A stretch of 64,000 nucleotides of DNA from the NCBI RefSeq assembly GCF_014204795.1, contig NZ_JACHMB010000001.1, positions 620,001 through 684,000 on the forward strand. The letters run 5' to 3'. The position numbers were made by a program, and so were the translations under genes. The first letter of the stretch is position 1. Every line of letters starts with the position of its first letter. Of the stretch, positions 41,861-51,107 are shown piece by piece. Under the pieces are notes generated by a model, which saw only the letters and a program-made list of their open reading frames with translations, was not told where the DNA came from and ran no database searches. Source of the stretch: Nonomuraea jabiensis (GTDB lineage Bacteria > Actinomycetota > Actinomycetes > Streptosporangiales > Streptosporangiaceae).

Positions 41861-43630
41861 GTGGGGCGACACCGCACAGACGAGCTTGATGGCGGATACA
41901 GAGCGCACGAACCCCCTGCCCGCAGAAGGTCGAACGGCCGCGGCAGGGTTCTCGTACCGCTGGCGGGCGCCGTCGCGCTGGCCGTGCTCCTCGGTGTCGC
42001 CGCGTTCGTGATCTTCAACCGCGACCACGACTGCTCGGGCGGCAAGCTGGCGCTGCGGGTCGTCGCCACGCCCGACATCCAGCCCGCGCTGAACAAGATC
42101 GCGGGCAACTACAACAAGGCCATGCACTCGATCGACAGCAAGTGCGTCGAAGTGACGGTGGCCAAGGAGGCCGCGGCCAGGACCGCGAACGCGGTGGCCG
42201 CCGGCAAGGCCAAGGCGGACTTCTGGGTGGCCGACTCCAGCCTCCTCATGGAGAGCCTGCGCAACACCCCGGCCGGCCAGGCCCTGCCGCAGATCGAGGG
42301 TTCGATCGCGACCTCGCCCGTGGTGCTGGCGACGGCCAAGTCGTTCGCGTCGAAGCTGAGCGGCGCCCTCCAGCCGAGCTGGGCCGCCATGATCTCGGCC
42401 GCGAACGTGGCCAACGTGGACGGGCCGGGCAAGAAGGTCCGCGTCCTCGCCCTCGACCCGCAGAAGAACTCCGCCGGGCTGGCCGCGCTGCTGGCCGCCG
42501 CCGGTACGGCGAAGGAGGCCGGGCTGGACAAGGCGCTGGTGGGCGCGATGAAGGAGCTGTCGGGCCAGCTCGCCTCCGACCCCACGGCGCTGCTGGCCAG
42601 CCTCACTGTGAAGTCCGGCAGCAGGGTGCCCATCGGCGTCACCTCCGAGCAGGCCATCTACGCCCACAACGCCAAGAAGCCGGAAGCGCCGGTGGTCGCG
42701 CTCTATCCCAAGGAAGGCACGCTCAACCTCGACTACCCGGTCACGGTCCTGACCAAGGACGCGGCGGTGCTCAAGGCGGCGGCGGACTTCAAGCAGGACC
42801 TCGCCACGGAGTCGGCCAAGAAGACCCTGCGTGAGGCGGGCTTCCGCAGCACGGACGGCAAGGCGGGCGACGCGCTGGCGGCCGACAAGGGCTTCAAGCA
42901 GGAGACGCCGACCGCGCTGGAGCCGCCGGACGGCAAGACCGTGGCCAGGATGGTGCAGACCTGGTCCCGGCTGAACCTCGGCAGCCGCCTGCTCACGCTG
43001 CTCGACGTCTCGGGCACGATGGCGCTGCCGGTCCCCGGTACGGGCATGACCCGCATGCAGGCCATCAACAAGATCGCCACCGAGGGCCTGGGCCTGTTCC
43101 CCGCCGACTCCGAGCTGGGCCTGTGGACGTTCTCCACGCATCTGGACGGACAGGGCAAGGACTGGAAGGAGCTCGTCTCCCTCGGGCCGGTCAGCGAGTC
43201 GGTCAACGGCACGCTGCGCAAGGACATGCTGGGGCGGGCGTTCGCCTCGATCCAGGCCAAGGCCACGGGCGACACCGGGCTGAACGACACGATCAAGGCC
43301 GCGTACACGCAGCTGACGAAGACGTACCAGGAAGACAAGATCAACACGCTGCTGGTGCTGACGGACGGCGCGGGCAACGACGACCCGGACGGCGGCGTCA
43401 AGAACAGCGAGATCCTGCAGTTCCTGAAGAAGACCTACAACCCGAAGCGGCCCATCAGCATCCTGCTCATCGCCTTCGGCCCGGAGGCCGAGAAGGGCAA
43501 GGAGCAGATGGACGCCCTGGCCAAGGCCGCGGGCGGCGAGGCGTACATCGCCAAGAACGTCCTGCAGGTGCGCGACTTCTTCCTCCAAGGCATGGAACGC
43601 CGCCTCTGCATGCCGGGCTGCGACGGCTGA
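41861..43630 (+). CDS. Membrane-anchored solute-binding/von Willebrand factor A protein
   Basis: 589 residues. A Pro/Arg-rich cytosolic N-terminus is followed by one membrane helix (VLVPLAGAVALAVLLGVAAFVIF, ~30-53), an extracellular solute-binding-like domain (~60-360, LRVVATPDIQPALNKIAGNYNK) and a von Willebrand A domain with the MIDAS motif DVSGT (~383) and later TLLVLTDGAGNDDPDGG. Such fusions are thought to be surface adhesion or sensory proteins. GTG 41861 lies near AAGAGG. A strong hairpin terminates it. Confidence 0.87.
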   Translation: MGRHRTDELDGGYRAHEPPARRRSNGRGRVLVPLAGAVALAVLLGVAAFVIFNRDHDCSGGKLALRVVATPDIQPALNKIAGNYNKAMHSIDSKCVEVTVAKEAAARTANAVAAGKAKADFWVADSSLLMESLRNTPAGQALPQIEGSIATSPVVLATAKSFASKLSGALQPSWAAMISAANVANVDGPGKKVRVLALDPQKNSAGLAALLAAAGTAKEAGLDKALVGAMKELSGQLASDPTALLASLTVKSGSRVPIGVTSEQAIYAHNAKKPEAPVVALYPKEGTLNLDYPVTVLTKDAAVLKAAADFKQDLATESAKKTLREAGFRSTDGKAGDALAADKGFKQETPTALEPPDGKTVARMVQTWSRLNLGSRLLTLLDVSGTMALPVPGTGMTRMQAINKIATEGLGLFPADSELGLWTFSTHLDGQGKDWKELVSLGPVSESVNGTLRKDMLGRAFASIQAKATGDTGLNDTIKAAYTQLTKTYQEDKINTLLVLTDGAGNDDPDGGVKNSEILQFLKKTYNPKRPISILLIAFGPEAEKGKEQMDALAKAAGGEAYIAKNVLQVRDFFLQGMERRLCMPGCDG

Positions 43631-43647
43631 GAGTCGTTCAAGGTGCA

Positions 43648-43672
43648 CCCTTATGCCGGATGGGCATAAGGG
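43648..43672 (+). terminator. Strong hairpin after VWA protein gene
   Basis: CCCTTATGCC (43648-43657) pairs perfectly with GGCATAAGGG (43663-43672), with a GGATG loop, 17 bases after the stop. It separates this gene from the sigma factor gene. Confidence 0.7.
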
Positions 43673-43748
43673 GCGAACCCGTCAGAGTGAGGCCGCGTCC
43701 TCTCCGCGTGGGGCTTGAGTGCCCGTTCTACCCGCGGGGGAGGAATTC

Positions 43749-45293
43749 GTGCCTGGATGGCCGTCCGTCGGTCGTGCCGAGGATCATGAGCTGGTCGAGG
43801 CTCTGCGGCGCGCGGACACCGACGCTCCCGCCAAGCTGTACGACTGCTACGGCGAGCGGCTGCACGACTACGCCGCCTCCTTCGCCCAGGACCTCGCCGC
43901 CGACGCCGTGCACGACGCCCTGGTCACCGCGCAGGGGTGCGTGCACCGGCTGAAGGAGCCGGCCAGGATGCGGGCCTGGCTGTACGCACTGACCAGGTTC
44001 CAGGTGCGGGCCAGGATGTCGCACCGGACCCCGGTGGACGGCGTGCCGCTGCCGGAGCTCGACGCGCAGCAGGACCCCGAGCTGACCGACCTCGTCCACG
44101 AGACGCTGGGCGAGCTGAGCAAGAACGAGCGGGAGGTCCTGGAGCTGTCGCTGCGCCACGGGCTGACCCCGGCCGAGGTCGGCGCGGTGCTGGGGCTGAC
44201 CTCGCGGCAGGTGGCGAGCCGGCTCGCCAGGGCGCGCGACCATCTGGAGAACGCCGCCGCGGCCGTGCTGCTGGCCAGGACGGGCCGGGCGCACTGCCCC
44301 GACCTGTCGGCGATGCTGGACGGGTGCGAGGGCCCGCTCACCCCGCTGCTGCGGCGGAGGTTGTCGGGCCACATCGGCGGGTGCGAGGTGTGCACCGAGG
44401 GCCGGCACCGGCAGGTCTCGGCGGCCAAGCTCCTGGACCTGGTCCCGATCGCGTTCCCGCCCATCTCGCTGCGCCGCCGGGTGATCGACACGTGCGTCAA
44501 CCCCGAGCGCGACCAGACCCGCACCCTGATCACCGATCGCGGTGACAGCTTCGACCGGACCGGCTTCCCCGTGGCCGTCGAGAGCCGCTCGCGGCGGCGC
44601 AGGCCGCGCCGCCTGGCGCCGGTGCTGCTGGCGGGCGCGTGCGTGCTGGCCGCGACGGGGGCCATGGTCGTGATCAACGGCCGCGACGTCTCGACCGGCA
44701 CTCCCCTGCGGTCGGCGCCCTCCCCCTCCGCCCCCGCCGTCTCGCTCGACCCGGACGAGGAGAGCCCCACGCCCGATCCCTCGCCGGAAGAGGACGAGCT
44801 CACGCCGGACCCCACTCCCACCCCGACCCCGAGCCGCACTCCGAGCACCCGCGCCACGCCGGTCGAGCGGCCGAGCGCCCGGCACGCCGCCGGGCCGACG
44901 CCCACCCGCCGCAGGGCCGTGCCCGGCGCCCGCCTGCGCACCACCTGCCCGAAGGCGATCGACGGCGCGGCCAAGATCGGCCTCGGCGCTCGCAACGCCG
45001 CGGTCTCGTGGGTGGCGACCGCCTCGCAGGGGCTGGACGTGTTCCCCGCGAGCGGGTCGATCAAGGCGGGCGGGTCGGTGGCGATCTGGGTCACGATCGT
45101 CGACCCGAACGCCGCCGGCCGCGGCCGCGTCGCGTTCACGTCGAACGGCGGGAGCGCCAGCTGCTCGCTGTCCTGGGACGGCGACGGGCCCGAGACGGCC
45201 GACCCGACCGACGAGCCGACCAACTCCAGCGAACCCACTCCGTCACCCTCCGTGACCGTGTCAGCCGAGAATACGGAGACGCTGGAGGGGTAA
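43749..45293 (+). CDS. ECF-type sigma factor fused to anti-sigma-like membrane domain
   Basis: 514 residues. Residues ~1-175 are sigma-70 regions 2 and 4 (AVHDALVTAQGCVHRLKEPARMRAWLY; LSKNEREVLELSLRHGLTPAEVGAVLGLTSRQVASRLARARDHL). A zinc-finger-like segment HIGGCEVC (~206-213) recalls anti-sigma HxxxCxxC motifs. A membrane helix follows (~287-307), then a long Pro/Thr/Ser-rich stalk (~317-393) and an external beta domain (~394-480). GTG 43749 has GGAGG five bases upstream. Autoregulation within one chain is inferred. It lies just upstream of the polysaccharide operon. Confidence 0.85.
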   Translation: MPGWPSVGRAEDHELVEALRRADTDAPAKLYDCYGERLHDYAASFAQDLAADAVHDALVTAQGCVHRLKEPARMRAWLYALTRFQVRARMSHRTPVDGVPLPELDAQQDPELTDLVHETLGELSKNEREVLELSLRHGLTPAEVGAVLGLTSRQVASRLARARDHLENAAAAVLLARTGRAHCPDLSAMLDGCEGPLTPLLRRRLSGHIGGCEVCTEGRHRQVSAAKLLDLVPIAFPPISLRRRVIDTCVNPERDQTRTLITDRGDSFDRTGFPVAVESRSRRRRPRRLAPVLLAGACVLAATGAMVVINGRDVSTGTPLRSAPSPSAPAVSLDPDEESPTPDPSPEEDELTPDPTPTPTPSRTPSTRATPVERPSARHAAGPTPTRRRAVPGARLRTTCPKAIDGAAKIGLGARNAAVSWVATASQGLDVFPASGSIKAGGSVAIWVTIVDPNAAGRGRVAFTSNGGSASCSLSWDGDGPETADPTDEPTNSSEPTPSPSVTVSAENTETLEG

Positions 45294-45579
45294 AACGGAC
45301 GCCAAGCGAGAGTAGATCAACTTTTCTTGCCAACAAACCCGGATAAATCGGACCCTGGCTCGAAGAACCTCGGTCACATAGGGCATTCTGGTGTGCTTGG
45401 GGGTCACGTCCGGGCCGGAGTCACTTGACCGTGTGTTGAACGTCACACGAGAAATTCTTGCCTGCCGGTAAACCGGGATGCGCCCTCAAGCGTCGGCATT
45501 GACGTGTCCTGGCGCGGATTGGTCCCATGAACTGCGATCAATCGTGCTTTAACCAGCAGAAGCAGGAGAGAAAAGGGAG
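45294..45579 (+). promoter_or_regulatory. Leader region of the polysaccharide operon
   Basis: A 286-base gap of lower GC that contains no credible gene. It holds an inverted repeat CGTGTG/CACACG (45430-45435 and 45444-45449), a TTGACC overlapping it (45425-45430) and a small hairpin CCGGTAAACCGG near 45470. The polysaccharide operon that begins at 45580 must be transcribed from here; the exact promoter is not resolved by eye. Confidence 0.4.
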
Positions 45580-45942
45580 ATGCTCAAGCACCGGAGGGCG
45601 CTGACCTGGGTGGTGGCGCTCGCGTGCATAGCGGGGGCGGTCGTCGCACTGTTCGACATAGAGACACCGCTGCGCCCGTTCTTGATCTCTCTGTTCCTTC
45701 TGGTCGTCCCAGGGGCGGCAGTGGTGGGACTGTTGCGTGATCGTGACCCCCTTGCCGCACTATCAGTAGGAGCCGCGGCAAGTCTCGTGCTGAACGTGCT
45801 CCTCGCTCAGGCCATGCTGCTCTTCGGCGCGTGGTCGCCCCGAGCGGGCGTCGCGACGGTCGCCGTGCTCGGAGGGTTCATGTACGTGCTTCGCGTGTTG
45901 TACCGGGGGAAGAGCATGCAGACCCAACAGGGGGCCAGGTGA
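45580..45942 (+). CDS. Small four-helix membrane protein, first gene of polysaccharide operon
   Basis: 120 residues with four hydrophobic stretches and short charged loops (ALTWVVALACIAGAVVALF, FLISLFLLVVPGAAVVGLL, LSVGAAASLVLNVLLAQAML, ATVAVLGGFMYVLRVLY). No family recognised. ATG 45580 has AGGAGAG upstream. Its stop codon overlaps the GTG of the next gene (GTGA), so it is coupled to the acyltransferase gene and probably helps assembly or transport. Confidence 0.72.
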   Translation: MLKHRRALTWVVALACIAGAVVALFDIETPLRPFLISLFLLVVPGAAVVGLLRDRDPLAALSVGAAASLVLNVLLAQAMLLFGAWSPRAGVATVAVLGGFMYVLRVLYRGKSMQTQQGAR

Positions 45943-47069
45943 ACATCCAGGTAGTTCGGCCCAGAGAGCTCGGGGACTCCGAGCGGGCACGATGGCGGGA
46001 GCTGCAGAAGGCCGACCCGAGTCTGGACAACCCGTTCCTGTCAGTCGAGTTCGCCGTGGCGATGGACCGCTTGCGCGATTACGTGAGGGTGGCGGTCATC
46101 TCCGACGGCAGCGGCATCGTGGGGTTCTTCCCGTACGAGCGGCACAGCTTCGGCATCGGCAAGCCGCTCGGCGGCTTCCTCACCACGTGCCATGGCCTGA
46201 TCGCGGGCCCGGATCTGAAGCTCGACGCCAAGGCCCTGCTGCGGGCCTGCAAGCTCAGCGTGTTCGACTTCGACCATCTTGTGGCGGGTCAGCCCACTTT
46301 CGCCCCGTACGAGCAGGATGTCCGACCTGCGCCGGTCATGGACTTCACCGCCGGGTACGACGCCTGGATCGAGCAGGTGAAGACCAACTCCCCGAAGAAC
46401 CTCAAGACCGTCCGCTACAAGGAGCGCAAGCTCGGCCGGGAGCAGGGTGAGCTGCGCTTCGAGTGGGCCTCGGCCGACCCCGAGGTGCTCCGCACGCTGC
46501 TGGCCTGGAAGTCCGACCAGTATCGGAGAACTGGCCGGGTGGACAGGTTCGCCCAGCCGTGGATCGTCGAATTGACGGACATGATGCATGCCGAAAAGTC
46601 ATCGGACTTCGCGGGCGTCCTGACCATGCTTTATGCCGGAGACGTCCCGGTTGCCGGACATTTCGGCCTACGCACGGCCACCACGCTTGTAGGGTGGTTC
46701 CCCGCCTACGACACCGAGTTCGGCCGCTACTCGCCGGGCATCGTCCATCATCTGCAGATGGCCGAGGCCGCCGCGAACGACGGCCTGCACATGGTGGACA
46801 TGGGCAAGGGCGGCAAGGAGTACAAAGACTGGCTGAAGAGCGGGGTCCTGTACGTTGCCGAAGGCCGCATCTCGCGACCGTCCGCCGCCGCGGCCGTTCA
46901 CTGGATGGGCCGAACTCCTTTCAACAAAGCCCGAACAATTGTCATGGACCGACCGTCTCTTTATAGGGCGGCCGACCGTGTCCTCAAGGGCTTCGGTCGG
47001 GTGCGCACCTCCATGCAGCAGCAGGAGTCACCCAACGGAGTAGTCAAAGAACCAACGGGAGCGCGCTGA
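45939..47069 (+). CDS. GNAT/FemAB-type (CelD/BcsL-like) acyltransferase
   Basis: 376 residues. The protein has the double-GNAT layout of CelD/FemAB-like enzymes: FFPYERHSFGIGKPLGGFLTTCHGLI, then the core LLAWKSDQYRRTGRVDRF and AGDVPVAGHFGLRTATTLVGWFPAYDTEFGRYSPGIVHHLQMAEAA. Such enzymes acylate or aminoacylate polysaccharides and peptidoglycan. GTG 45939 overlaps the stop of the previous gene by four bases. Within the polysaccharide operon it probably decorates the sugar chain. Confidence 0.85.
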   Translation: MNIQVVRPRELGDSERARWRELQKADPSLDNPFLSVEFAVAMDRLRDYVRVAVISDGSGIVGFFPYERHSFGIGKPLGGFLTTCHGLIAGPDLKLDAKALLRACKLSVFDFDHLVAGQPTFAPYEQDVRPAPVMDFTAGYDAWIEQVKTNSPKNLKTVRYKERKLGREQGELRFEWASADPEVLRTLLAWKSDQYRRTGRVDRFAQPWIVELTDMMHAEKSSDFAGVLTMLYAGDVPVAGHFGLRTATTLVGWFPAYDTEFGRYSPGIVHHLQMAEAAANDGLHMVDMGKGGKEYKDWLKSGVLYVAEGRISRPSAAAAVHWMGRTPFNKARTIVMDRPSLYRAADRVLKGFGRVRTSMQQQESPNGVVKEPTGAR

Positions 47070-47211
47070 GCACTCCCAAGTCCCGGCCAGACACCCTCAC
47101 AGCACAGGACCCTTCAATGCACCGTTCACCGGCTTCGCCATTCCCGCAGCACCCGGGGATGGCCGCGACCGGACCGCAGCAGGGCGGGGTCCCGGAAGGA
47201 TTTCCCTCGCC

Positions 47212-48045
47212 ATGAGTCCCGAGATAGCCAAGCACAACGGCAAGCTGCAAACCTCGCCCTTGCGGTCGATGCCGCCCCCTTCGAGCTTCACACCCGTCAC
47301 CCCCCACCTGGCCATTTCACCGACGGTCAGCGTGGTCGTGCCGGCGATGAACGAGGCCGAGAACCTGCCGCACGTCTTCGCCACCATCCCCCAGTGGGTG
47401 GACGAGATCGTGCTCGTCGACGGCAACTCCGTCGACGACACGGTCGCCGTGGCCAAGCGGCTGCGGCCGAACGTGAAGATCGTCACGCAGACCGGCAAGG
47501 GCAAGGGTGACGCCCTGTCCGCCGGCTTCGCCGCGTGCACGAGCGACATCATCGTCATGATCGACGCCGACGGCTCGACCGACGGCCGCGAGATCATCAA
47601 CTTCGTGGGCGCGCTGGTGACGGGCGCCGACTTCGTCAAGGGGTCGCGCTACGCCTCCGGCGGCGGCAGCGACGACCTGACGCTGAACCGGCGGCTGGGC
47701 AACAAGATCCTCACCGGCATAGTCAACGTCATGTACAACACCAAGTACACCGACCTGTGCTACGGCTACAACGCCTTCTGGGCCCGTCACCTCGACGCGC
47801 TCAACCTCGACTGCGACGGCTTCGAGGTGGAGACGCTGATGAACGTGCGCGCGGCCAAGGCCGGGTTGAAGGTGCACGAGGTGCCCAGCCACGAGCGCAA
47901 CCGCATTCACGGCGAGAGCAACCTGCACGCCGTACGAGATGGCTTCCGCGTGCTCAAGACCATCCTGAGGGAGTGGCGTCGCCAGCCCGCTCCCGCTCAG
48001 CCTGAGCCGACCGCCACTCCCGCCGCTGACCGAGGCGTCGCTTAA
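47212..48045 (+). CDS. GT2 glycosyltransferase (dolichol-phosphate-mannose synthase-like)
   Basis: 277 residues. An initial ~35-residue tail precedes the GT-A fold: VSVVVPAMNEAENLPHVFATIP, the metal-binding DADGSTDG and the conserved KGSRYASGGGSDD ... LTGIVNVMYNTKYTDLCYGYNAFWARHLDAL. It lacks C-terminal membrane helices. The family loads sugars onto polyprenyl phosphate. ATG 47212; 142 bases separate it from the acyltransferase gene. Ends 11 bases before the next GT2 gene. Confidence 0.9.
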   Translation: MSPEIAKHNGKLQTSPLRSMPPPSSFTPVTPHLAISPTVSVVVPAMNEAENLPHVFATIPQWVDEIVLVDGNSVDDTVAVAKRLRPNVKIVTQTGKGKGDALSAGFAACTSDIIVMIDADGSTDGREIINFVGALVTGADFVKGSRYASGGGSDDLTLNRRLGNKILTGIVNVMYNTKYTDLCYGYNAFWARHLDALNLDCDGFEVETLMNVRAAKAGLKVHEVPSHERNRIHGESNLHAVRDGFRVLKTILREWRRQPAPAQPEPTATPAADRGVA

Positions 48046-48056
48046 GAAGGAACGCT

Positions 48057-48998
48057 GTGAACACGTCTGTTGTCATCTGCGTCTACACCGACGAGCGGTG
48101 GGAGGACATCAGGCAGGCAATCGAGTCGGTCGAGAACCAGACCCGCCCGGCACACGAGCTGATCCTGGTGGTCGACCACAACCCCGACCTGCACCTCAAG
48201 CTCAAGCGCGCGTATCCGCAGGCCATTGTGGTGGAGAACACGCATGAGAAAGGACTGTCGGGGGGCAAGAACACCGGGGTGGCCACGGCCAGCGGTGAGA
48301 TTGTCGCGTTCCTCGACGACGACGCGGTCGCCGACGCCGGCTGGCTGGAGGCTTTGGAGGAGGGCTTCCAGGAATCCGGTGTGGTGGGCGTCGGGGGTCG
48401 CACGGATCCGCTGTGGGCGTCCGGGCGGCGCCCGCGGTGGTTCCCGTACGAGTTCGACTGGACGGTCGGCTGCACGTACCGCGGCATGCCCGAGGTACGC
48501 GCGCCGATCCGCAACGTCATGGGCGGCAACGCCGCGTTCCTGCGCGACGTCGTGTCCGAGGTCGGCGGGTTCCACAGCGGCATCGGGCGCAGCGTGCAGG
48601 GACGCAAGTCGCGTCCACTCGGGTGCGAGGAGACGGAGTTCTGCATCCGGCTGAGCCAGCGCAAGCCCGGCTCGGTCATGCTGTTCGAGCCGCGCGCCGT
48701 GATCGGGCACAAGGTGTCCAAGCAGCGCGAGCGGTTCGCCTACTTCAGATCCAGGTGCTACGCGGAAGGGCTGTCGAAGGCCCTGGTGACGAAGGAGGTC
48801 GGCACCCAGGACGGGCTGGCCAGCGAGCGGGCCCACGCGCTCAAGACGCTGCCGCTCGGCGCGCTGCGCGGGGTCGGCGAGGCCGTCCGCGGCGACGTGG
48901 GCGGGCTCGGCCGGGCCGCCGCGATCGTGATCGGGCTGGCCTGGACGACCTGGGGTTACGTGGTGGGCTCCGTACGGCTGAAGGCGGCACGATCATGA
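48057..48998 (+). CDS. GT2 family glycosyltransferase
   Basis: 313 residues. The N-terminal GT-A domain shows TSVVICVYTDERWEDIRQAIESVENQTRP, LVVDHNPDL, GKNTGVATASGEIVAFLDDDAVAD (DDD) and a later GGNAAFLRDVVSEVGGF and EETEFCIRL (acid base motif). A weak hydrophobic stretch at the C-terminus (AAAIVIGLAWTTWGYVVGS) may attach it to the membrane. GTG 48057 follows AAGGAA. It overlaps the deacetylase gene by four bases. Confidence 0.9.
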   Translation: MNTSVVICVYTDERWEDIRQAIESVENQTRPAHELILVVDHNPDLHLKLKRAYPQAIVVENTHEKGLSGGKNTGVATASGEIVAFLDDDAVADAGWLEALEEGFQESGVVGVGGRTDPLWASGRRPRWFPYEFDWTVGCTYRGMPEVRAPIRNVMGGNAAFLRDVVSEVGGFHSGIGRSVQGRKSRPLGCEETEFCIRLSQRKPGSVMLFEPRAVIGHKVSKQRERFAYFRSRCYAEGLSKALVTKEVGTQDGLASERAHALKTLPLGALRGVGEAVRGDVGGLGRAAAIVIGLAWTTWGYVVGSVRLKAARS

Positions 48999-49798
48999 TC
49001 CGCATTCCGATCCTGATGTACCACTCGGTCACCGACACGCCCAACGACGAGACCAAGCCGCACTCCGTGCGGCCCTCGGACCTGGCCGAGCAGCTGGCGT
49101 ACCTGTCGGAGAGCGGCTTCACGCCGCTCACCCTGGGCGACCTCGTGGCCTCGCTCAACCAGACCACCGGCCGCTCGATGCCGGACAAGCCGATCGTGGT
49201 GACGTTCGACGACGGCTACGCCGACTTCCACAGCCACGCCCTGCCCCTGCTCGAGCGTTACAGCTTCCCGGCCACGGTCTTCCTGACCAGCGGCTGGGTG
49301 TCCGACGCGGGCAAGGACGCGGCGGGCCGGCCCCTGGACGACATGCTGTCCTGGGGCCAGGCCCGCGAGATCGCCCAGACCGGCATCGAGATCGGCGGCC
49401 ACAGCCACAGCCACCCGCAGCTCGACCAGCTCCGCATCGATGACCTGCGGCAGGAGCTGCGCAAGAACAAGGGGCTGCTGGAGGAGAAGATCGGCGCGCC
49501 GGTCGCCACCATGGCCTACCCCTACGGCTACTCCAGCGCCCGCGTCCGCCGCGAAGTTCGCAAGGCCGGCTATTTCGCCGCCTGCGCCGTGAGCAACACG
49601 ATCGCCGCCGACCGGCACGACATGCTCGCCATCCCCCGGCTGACGGTCGGCAAGCACACGACCATCAGCATGTTCAAGCGCGCCGTCGAAGGCAACGCCG
49701 TACCCCTCATCTACCTGCGCGAACGCATCCTCACCAAGGGGTACGCGGTCGTGCGCAGGACGAGGTACGGGCTGCAGCGGGTGCGCGGAAATGTCTAG
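48995..49798 (+). CDS. Polysaccharide deacetylase (NodB-like)
   Basis: 267 residues. NodB motifs are visible: IPILMYHSVTD, VVTFDDGYADFHSHALPLL (Asp pair), ATVFLTSGWV, IEIGGHSHSHPQL (metal His pair) and MAYPYGYSSARVRREV. It removes N-acetyl groups from amino sugars in a glycan, or acts as a related carbohydrate esterase. No signal peptide is apparent, so it may act on cytosolic lipid-linked precursor. ATG 48995 overlaps the previous stop by four bases. Confidence 0.92.
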   Translation: MIRIPILMYHSVTDTPNDETKPHSVRPSDLAEQLAYLSESGFTPLTLGDLVASLNQTTGRSMPDKPIVVTFDDGYADFHSHALPLLERYSFPATVFLTSGWVSDAGKDAAGRPLDDMLSWGQAREIAQTGIEIGGHSHSHPQLDQLRIDDLRQELRKNKGLLEEKIGAPVATMAYPYGYSSARVRREVRKAGYFAACAVSNTIAADRHDMLAIPRLTVGKHTTISMFKRAVEGNAVPLIYLRERILTKGYAVVRRTRYGLQRVRGNV

Positions 49799-51107
49799 CG
49801 TCTGGGGGAAGATCCTCCACGACCTCCGTAACCCGCTGTTCCGCCAGGGCTACGCGCTCATGGCGAACACCGTGGTCACCGGCGTGCTCGGCATGGGCTA
49901 CTGGCTGCTGGCCGCCCGCCTCTACTCCCCGGAGGAGTTCGGCCGCGGCCAGGCGGTGATCACGGCGATGCGGCTGTTCGCGTCGCTGACGGCGCTGGGG
50001 TTCGTGGGCGCGCTGGCCCGCTTCCTGCCGGTCGCCGGGCGCCGCACCCCCGAGCTGGCCCTGCGCGGGTACGGCCTGGCCGCCGCCACGGGCGGGGTCG
50101 CGGCCCTCGGCTTCCTGCTGACGCTGCCGATGTGGGGCAAGACGTACTCGGTGCTGAGCGGCTTCTGGCCCGGGCTGTTCTTCCTGGCGTCCGTGCTGGT
50201 GTGGGCCGTCTTCACGCTCCAGGACGTGGTGCTGACCGGGCTGCGGCGGGCCACGTTCGTGCCCCTGAACAACCTGGTCTTCGGCATCGTCAAGATGGGG
50301 CTGCTGGTCGCCCTGGCCGGCGCGCTGCCGTCGGGCGGGATCTTCGTCTCGTGGGTCATCCCCACCGCGCTCGCGCTGATCCCCGTCAACTGGCTGATCT
50401 TCGCCGTCGTGGTGCCCAGGCACGTGGAGAAGAGCAACGCCGAGCAGGAGCCTCCCCGGCTGCGCGAAATTGGAAGGTTCCTGGCTGGGGACTTCCCCGG
50501 GACGCTGTCCATCCTCGGCATCGTCTACCTGGTGCCCGTGGTGGTCGCCACGCAGGTGGGCGAGGCCACGTTCGGCCGCTTCTCGATGGCGCACACGCTC
50601 GCGAGCATGATCGAGCTGCTGGCCATGAACATGGCGGTCTCGCTGACCGTCGAGGGCTCTTTCGACCGTGCCAAACTGGCCGAGAACTGCCGGCGGGCGC
50701 TGCGGCGGGCCTTCATGATCGTCACCCCGATCATCGCGGTGGCGATCCTGGCGGCGCCGCTGATCCTGACCGTCTTCGGCTCGGCCTTCGCGGAGGAGGG
50801 CACGACGCTGCTGCGGCTGATGTCGCTGGCCGTGCTGCCGCGGGTGCTGATCGAGGTCTACCTGAGCGCGCTGCGGGCGCAGAGCCGGGCCCGCACGCTG
50901 GCGACCGTGCAGATCGGGCTGGCCGTGCTCGTGCTGGTGTCCACCGTCGCGCTGTTCCCGTACGCCGGGGTGAACGCGGTGGGGTACGGGTTGCTCTTCA
51001 GCGAGATTCTCGTGGCAGTTTTGATCTTTGGGAATCTACGTAAAATTCTCAAGTTCGGCGAAACCCGTACGCCGGTTGTCACCCAGGGGTCGTCCGGGGC
51101 CGCATGA
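49791..51107 (+). CDS. Polysaccharide flippase (Wzx-like, MATE/MVF fold)
   Basis: 438 residues with 12-14 hydrophobic helices. The N-terminus LFRQGYALMANTVVTGVLGMGYWLLAARLYSPEEFGRGQAV is characteristic of polysaccharide biosynthesis (RfbX/Wzx) exporters. It would flip lipid-linked oligosaccharide to the outer face. ATG 49791 overlaps the deacetylase gene by eight bases and its stop overlaps the next start (ATGA). Confidence 0.9.
   Translation: MSSVWGKILHDLRNPLFRQGYALMANTVVTGVLGMGYWLLAARLYSPEEFGRGQAVITAMRLFASLTALGFVGALARFLPVAGRRTPELALRGYGLAAATGGVAALGFLLTLPMWGKTYSVLSGFWPGLFFLASVLVWAVFTLQDVVLTGLRRATFVPLNNLVFGIVKMGLLVALAGALPSGGIFVSWVIPTALALIPVNWLIFAVVVPRHVEKSNAEQEPPRLREIGRFLAGDFPGTLSILGIVYLVPVVVATQVGEATFGRFSMAHTLASMIELLAMNMAVSLTVEGSFDRAKLAENCRRALRRAFMIVTPIIAVAILAAPLILTVFGSAFAEEGTTLLRLMSLAVLPRVLIEVYLSALRAQSRARTLATVQIGLAVLVLVSTVALFPYAGVNAVGYGLLFSEILVAVLIFGNLRKILKFGETRTPVVTQGSSGAA

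Noticed and set aside
45294..45579. Riboswitch upstream of the polysaccharide operon
   Set aside because: No conserved riboswitch core could be recognised; only a short inverted repeat and small hairpin are present.
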